From Rhodobacterales bacterium 34-62-10 (lineage in GTDB: Bacteria > Pseudomonadota > Alphaproteobacteria > Rhodobacterales > Rhodobacteraceae), in assembly GCA_002282555.1 (NCBI GenBank), contig NCJR01000146.1, forward strand, positions 1-5,634: a DNA stretch of 5,634 bases. The letters run 5' to 3'. Of this stretch, positions 4,775 to 5,634 are shown one piece after another; position 1 is the first letter of the stretch, and each line of letters starts with the position of its first letter. The translations under genes and the position numbers were made by a program. The notes below the pieces were generated by a model. It was not told the DNA's origin. It ran no database searches and was given only the letters and a program-made list of their open reading frames with translations.

Positions 4775-5634
4775 ATGAGACTTGCTTTTCCGGCTGTCTT
4801 TCTGCTGATCCTCCTGCCCGTTACCGCTGTCGTTGCGCTCTATGCCTGGTGGATCTGGCCACACACCGGATATCTCACTGAACTCACCGTGAGCGGCGCG
4901 GCTTATAGTGACCAGAACAAGATGCGGGACGTGTTTCTTGTTCCGGGGTTTCTGGGTCTGGGTGTGATCGCCGCTGCGATGCTTTGGCTGGTCCTGAAAT
5001 TCGCCGCTGCGCCCTCACCGGCATCGCCCGATGGAGAAGCGCGGCTGGCGACCCTGGGGCGGGCGGGGACGATTCTACTGCTTGTGCTGCTGGCCGCATC
5101 TGGCGCTATCGGATGGGCGGTCCTGGCCGGGACGGGCCTGTGTATTCTGGTATCTCAAATGCGGTTGCAGGACGCCTGGGACCGCGGCGCGGGCATAATG
5201 GTCCTATTCGCCTGTGCCCTCGCGGTGCTCCTGGAAAATACACTGCAGATCGATCCGGATGTCGTGTTGCCTTTGGCCCTGATCGGAGGGGCGGGGCTGC
5301 TCTGGTTCCTTCCTCATCCGGCATGGCTTGCGCGTTTATTGTTCAAACTGTCGGCCGTGCTGGTTGCGGCTGCGATTGTGCTGGCGGCTCCTGTGTTCTG
5401 GCAGCCTGTGAACGGGCGGGGCGCATTGGTCACGTTTGTGGACCTGCCGTTCTTTCTTGTTGGCGGCCTGATCTTAAAGACTGCGCTGTTTGATGGCGGC
5501 GCCCGTGAAACGCAGGGCGGGTTGCCTTCCGAAGCGGGACTGGCACTGGCATTGGCGGCTGCGTTCACGCTTCTGCAGATGCAGGAGTTTGGACTCCCGG
5601 GGGTTCCCGAAGATGACTATCATTTCGGCGAATA
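4775..5634 (+). CDS. Large polytopic membrane protein, 5' part only (possible GT-C-like transferase)
   Basis: The frame runs open from the ATG at 4775 past the window end, giving 286 codons. There are about eight hydrophobic segments (roughly 3-28, 53-76, 98-126, 140-155, 163-180, 188-208, 216-237 and 253-268). The first lacks a signal-peptidase-like site and looks like a TM anchor. After the first segment comes a polar loop containing YSDQNKMRD (44-52). Right before the cut is PEDDYHFGE (278-286), an acidic His-containing motif that may be the start of a functional loop. Together with the neighbouring DPM1-type gene this is compatible with a membrane enzyme using lipid-linked sugar (GT-C-like), but I do not recognise the family. 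The start is supported by GAGGGG (4758-4763), 11 bases upstream, somewhat far, and by an in-frame TGA at 4736 with no other ATG between. It is transcribed divergently from the operon. Confidence 0.75.
   Translation, partial: MRLAFPAVFLLILLPVTAVVALYAWWIWPHTGYLTELTVSGAAYSDQNKMRDVFLVPGFLGLGVIAAAMLWLVLKFAAAPSPASPDGEARLATLGRAGTILLLVLLAASGAIGWAVLAGTGLCILVSQMRLQDAWDRGAGIMVLFACALAVLLENTLQIDPDVVLPLALIGGAGLLWFLPHPAWLARLLFKLSAVLVAAAIVLAAPVFWQPVNGRGALVTFVDLPFFLVGGLILKTALFDGGARETQGGLPSEAGLALALAAAFTLLQMQEFGLPGVPEDDYHFGE

Noticed and set aside
4594..4864. Two short minus-strand frames in and beside the intergenic region
   Set aside because: Their translations are low in structure and rich in Pro/Arg/Ser. 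They lack convincing ribosome-binding sites and partly overlap the plus-strand membrane gene.
4984..5493. Plus-strand frame of 169 codons inside the membrane gene
   Set aside because: It is in another frame of a gene with clear transmembrane segments. Its translation is Gly/Arg/Cys-rich without domains.
1..5634. CRISPR array, rRNA or tRNA genes
   Set aside because: No regularly spaced repeats and no RNA-gene signature were seen on either strand.

Overview
The window looks like part of a surface-glycan (O-antigen, capsule or related polysaccharide) biosynthesis locus from a Gram-negative bacterium. The codon use, moderately high GC (estimated by eye) and protein flavour suggest an alphaproteobacterium. 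A Hyphomonas/Caulobacterales-like source is only a guess.

Layout. Positions 4422 down to 86 carry five genes on the minus strand. In transcription order they are an NAD(P)-binding epimerase/dehydratase-like protein (4422-3460), a xylose-isomerase-like TIM-barrel protein (3463-2633), a two-TM glycosyltransferase-2-like protein without the usual catalytic acids (2636-1632), a DPM1-type family-2 glycosyltransferase (1635-814), and an FAD-dependent oxidoreductase of the DAO family (817-86). Every junction is a 4-base ATGA overlap, so this is a translationally coupled operon. The last gene stops abruptly after a VMD motif and lacks roughly the last third of a normal DAO-family protein. The next 85 bases hold a GC-rich hairpin followed by TTTT, then a strong Shine-Dalgarno and an ATG at the window edge, so another minus-strand gene starts there. 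A deletion or an inserted element probably removed the oxidoreductase C-terminus.

Positions 4423-4774 form a 352-base divergent intergenic region. It is rich in inverted repeats, including a perfect 12-bp palindrome, a 14-bp operator-like dyad over a possible -35 box, a longer interrupted dyad and two potential leader hairpins. It has the look of a shared control region.

From 4775 to the window end, the plus strand carries the first 286 codons of a large polytopic membrane protein. About eight hydrophobic segments are followed by an acidic DDYHFGE motif just before the cut. It may be a membrane (GT-C-like) glycosyltransferase, but this is not proven.

Working model (inference): the epimerase-like, TIM-barrel and FAD enzymes remodel a sugar or sugar nucleotide. 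The DPM1-type transferase may load a sugar onto a polyprenyl phosphate. The pseudo-transferase may act as its membrane partner. The divergent membrane protein could use or move the lipid-linked sugar. The most unusual points are the catalytically degenerate GT2 protein, the Tyr-x3-Arg variant in the reductase, the chain of ATGA overlaps and the truncated oxidoreductase at a possible insertion junction.
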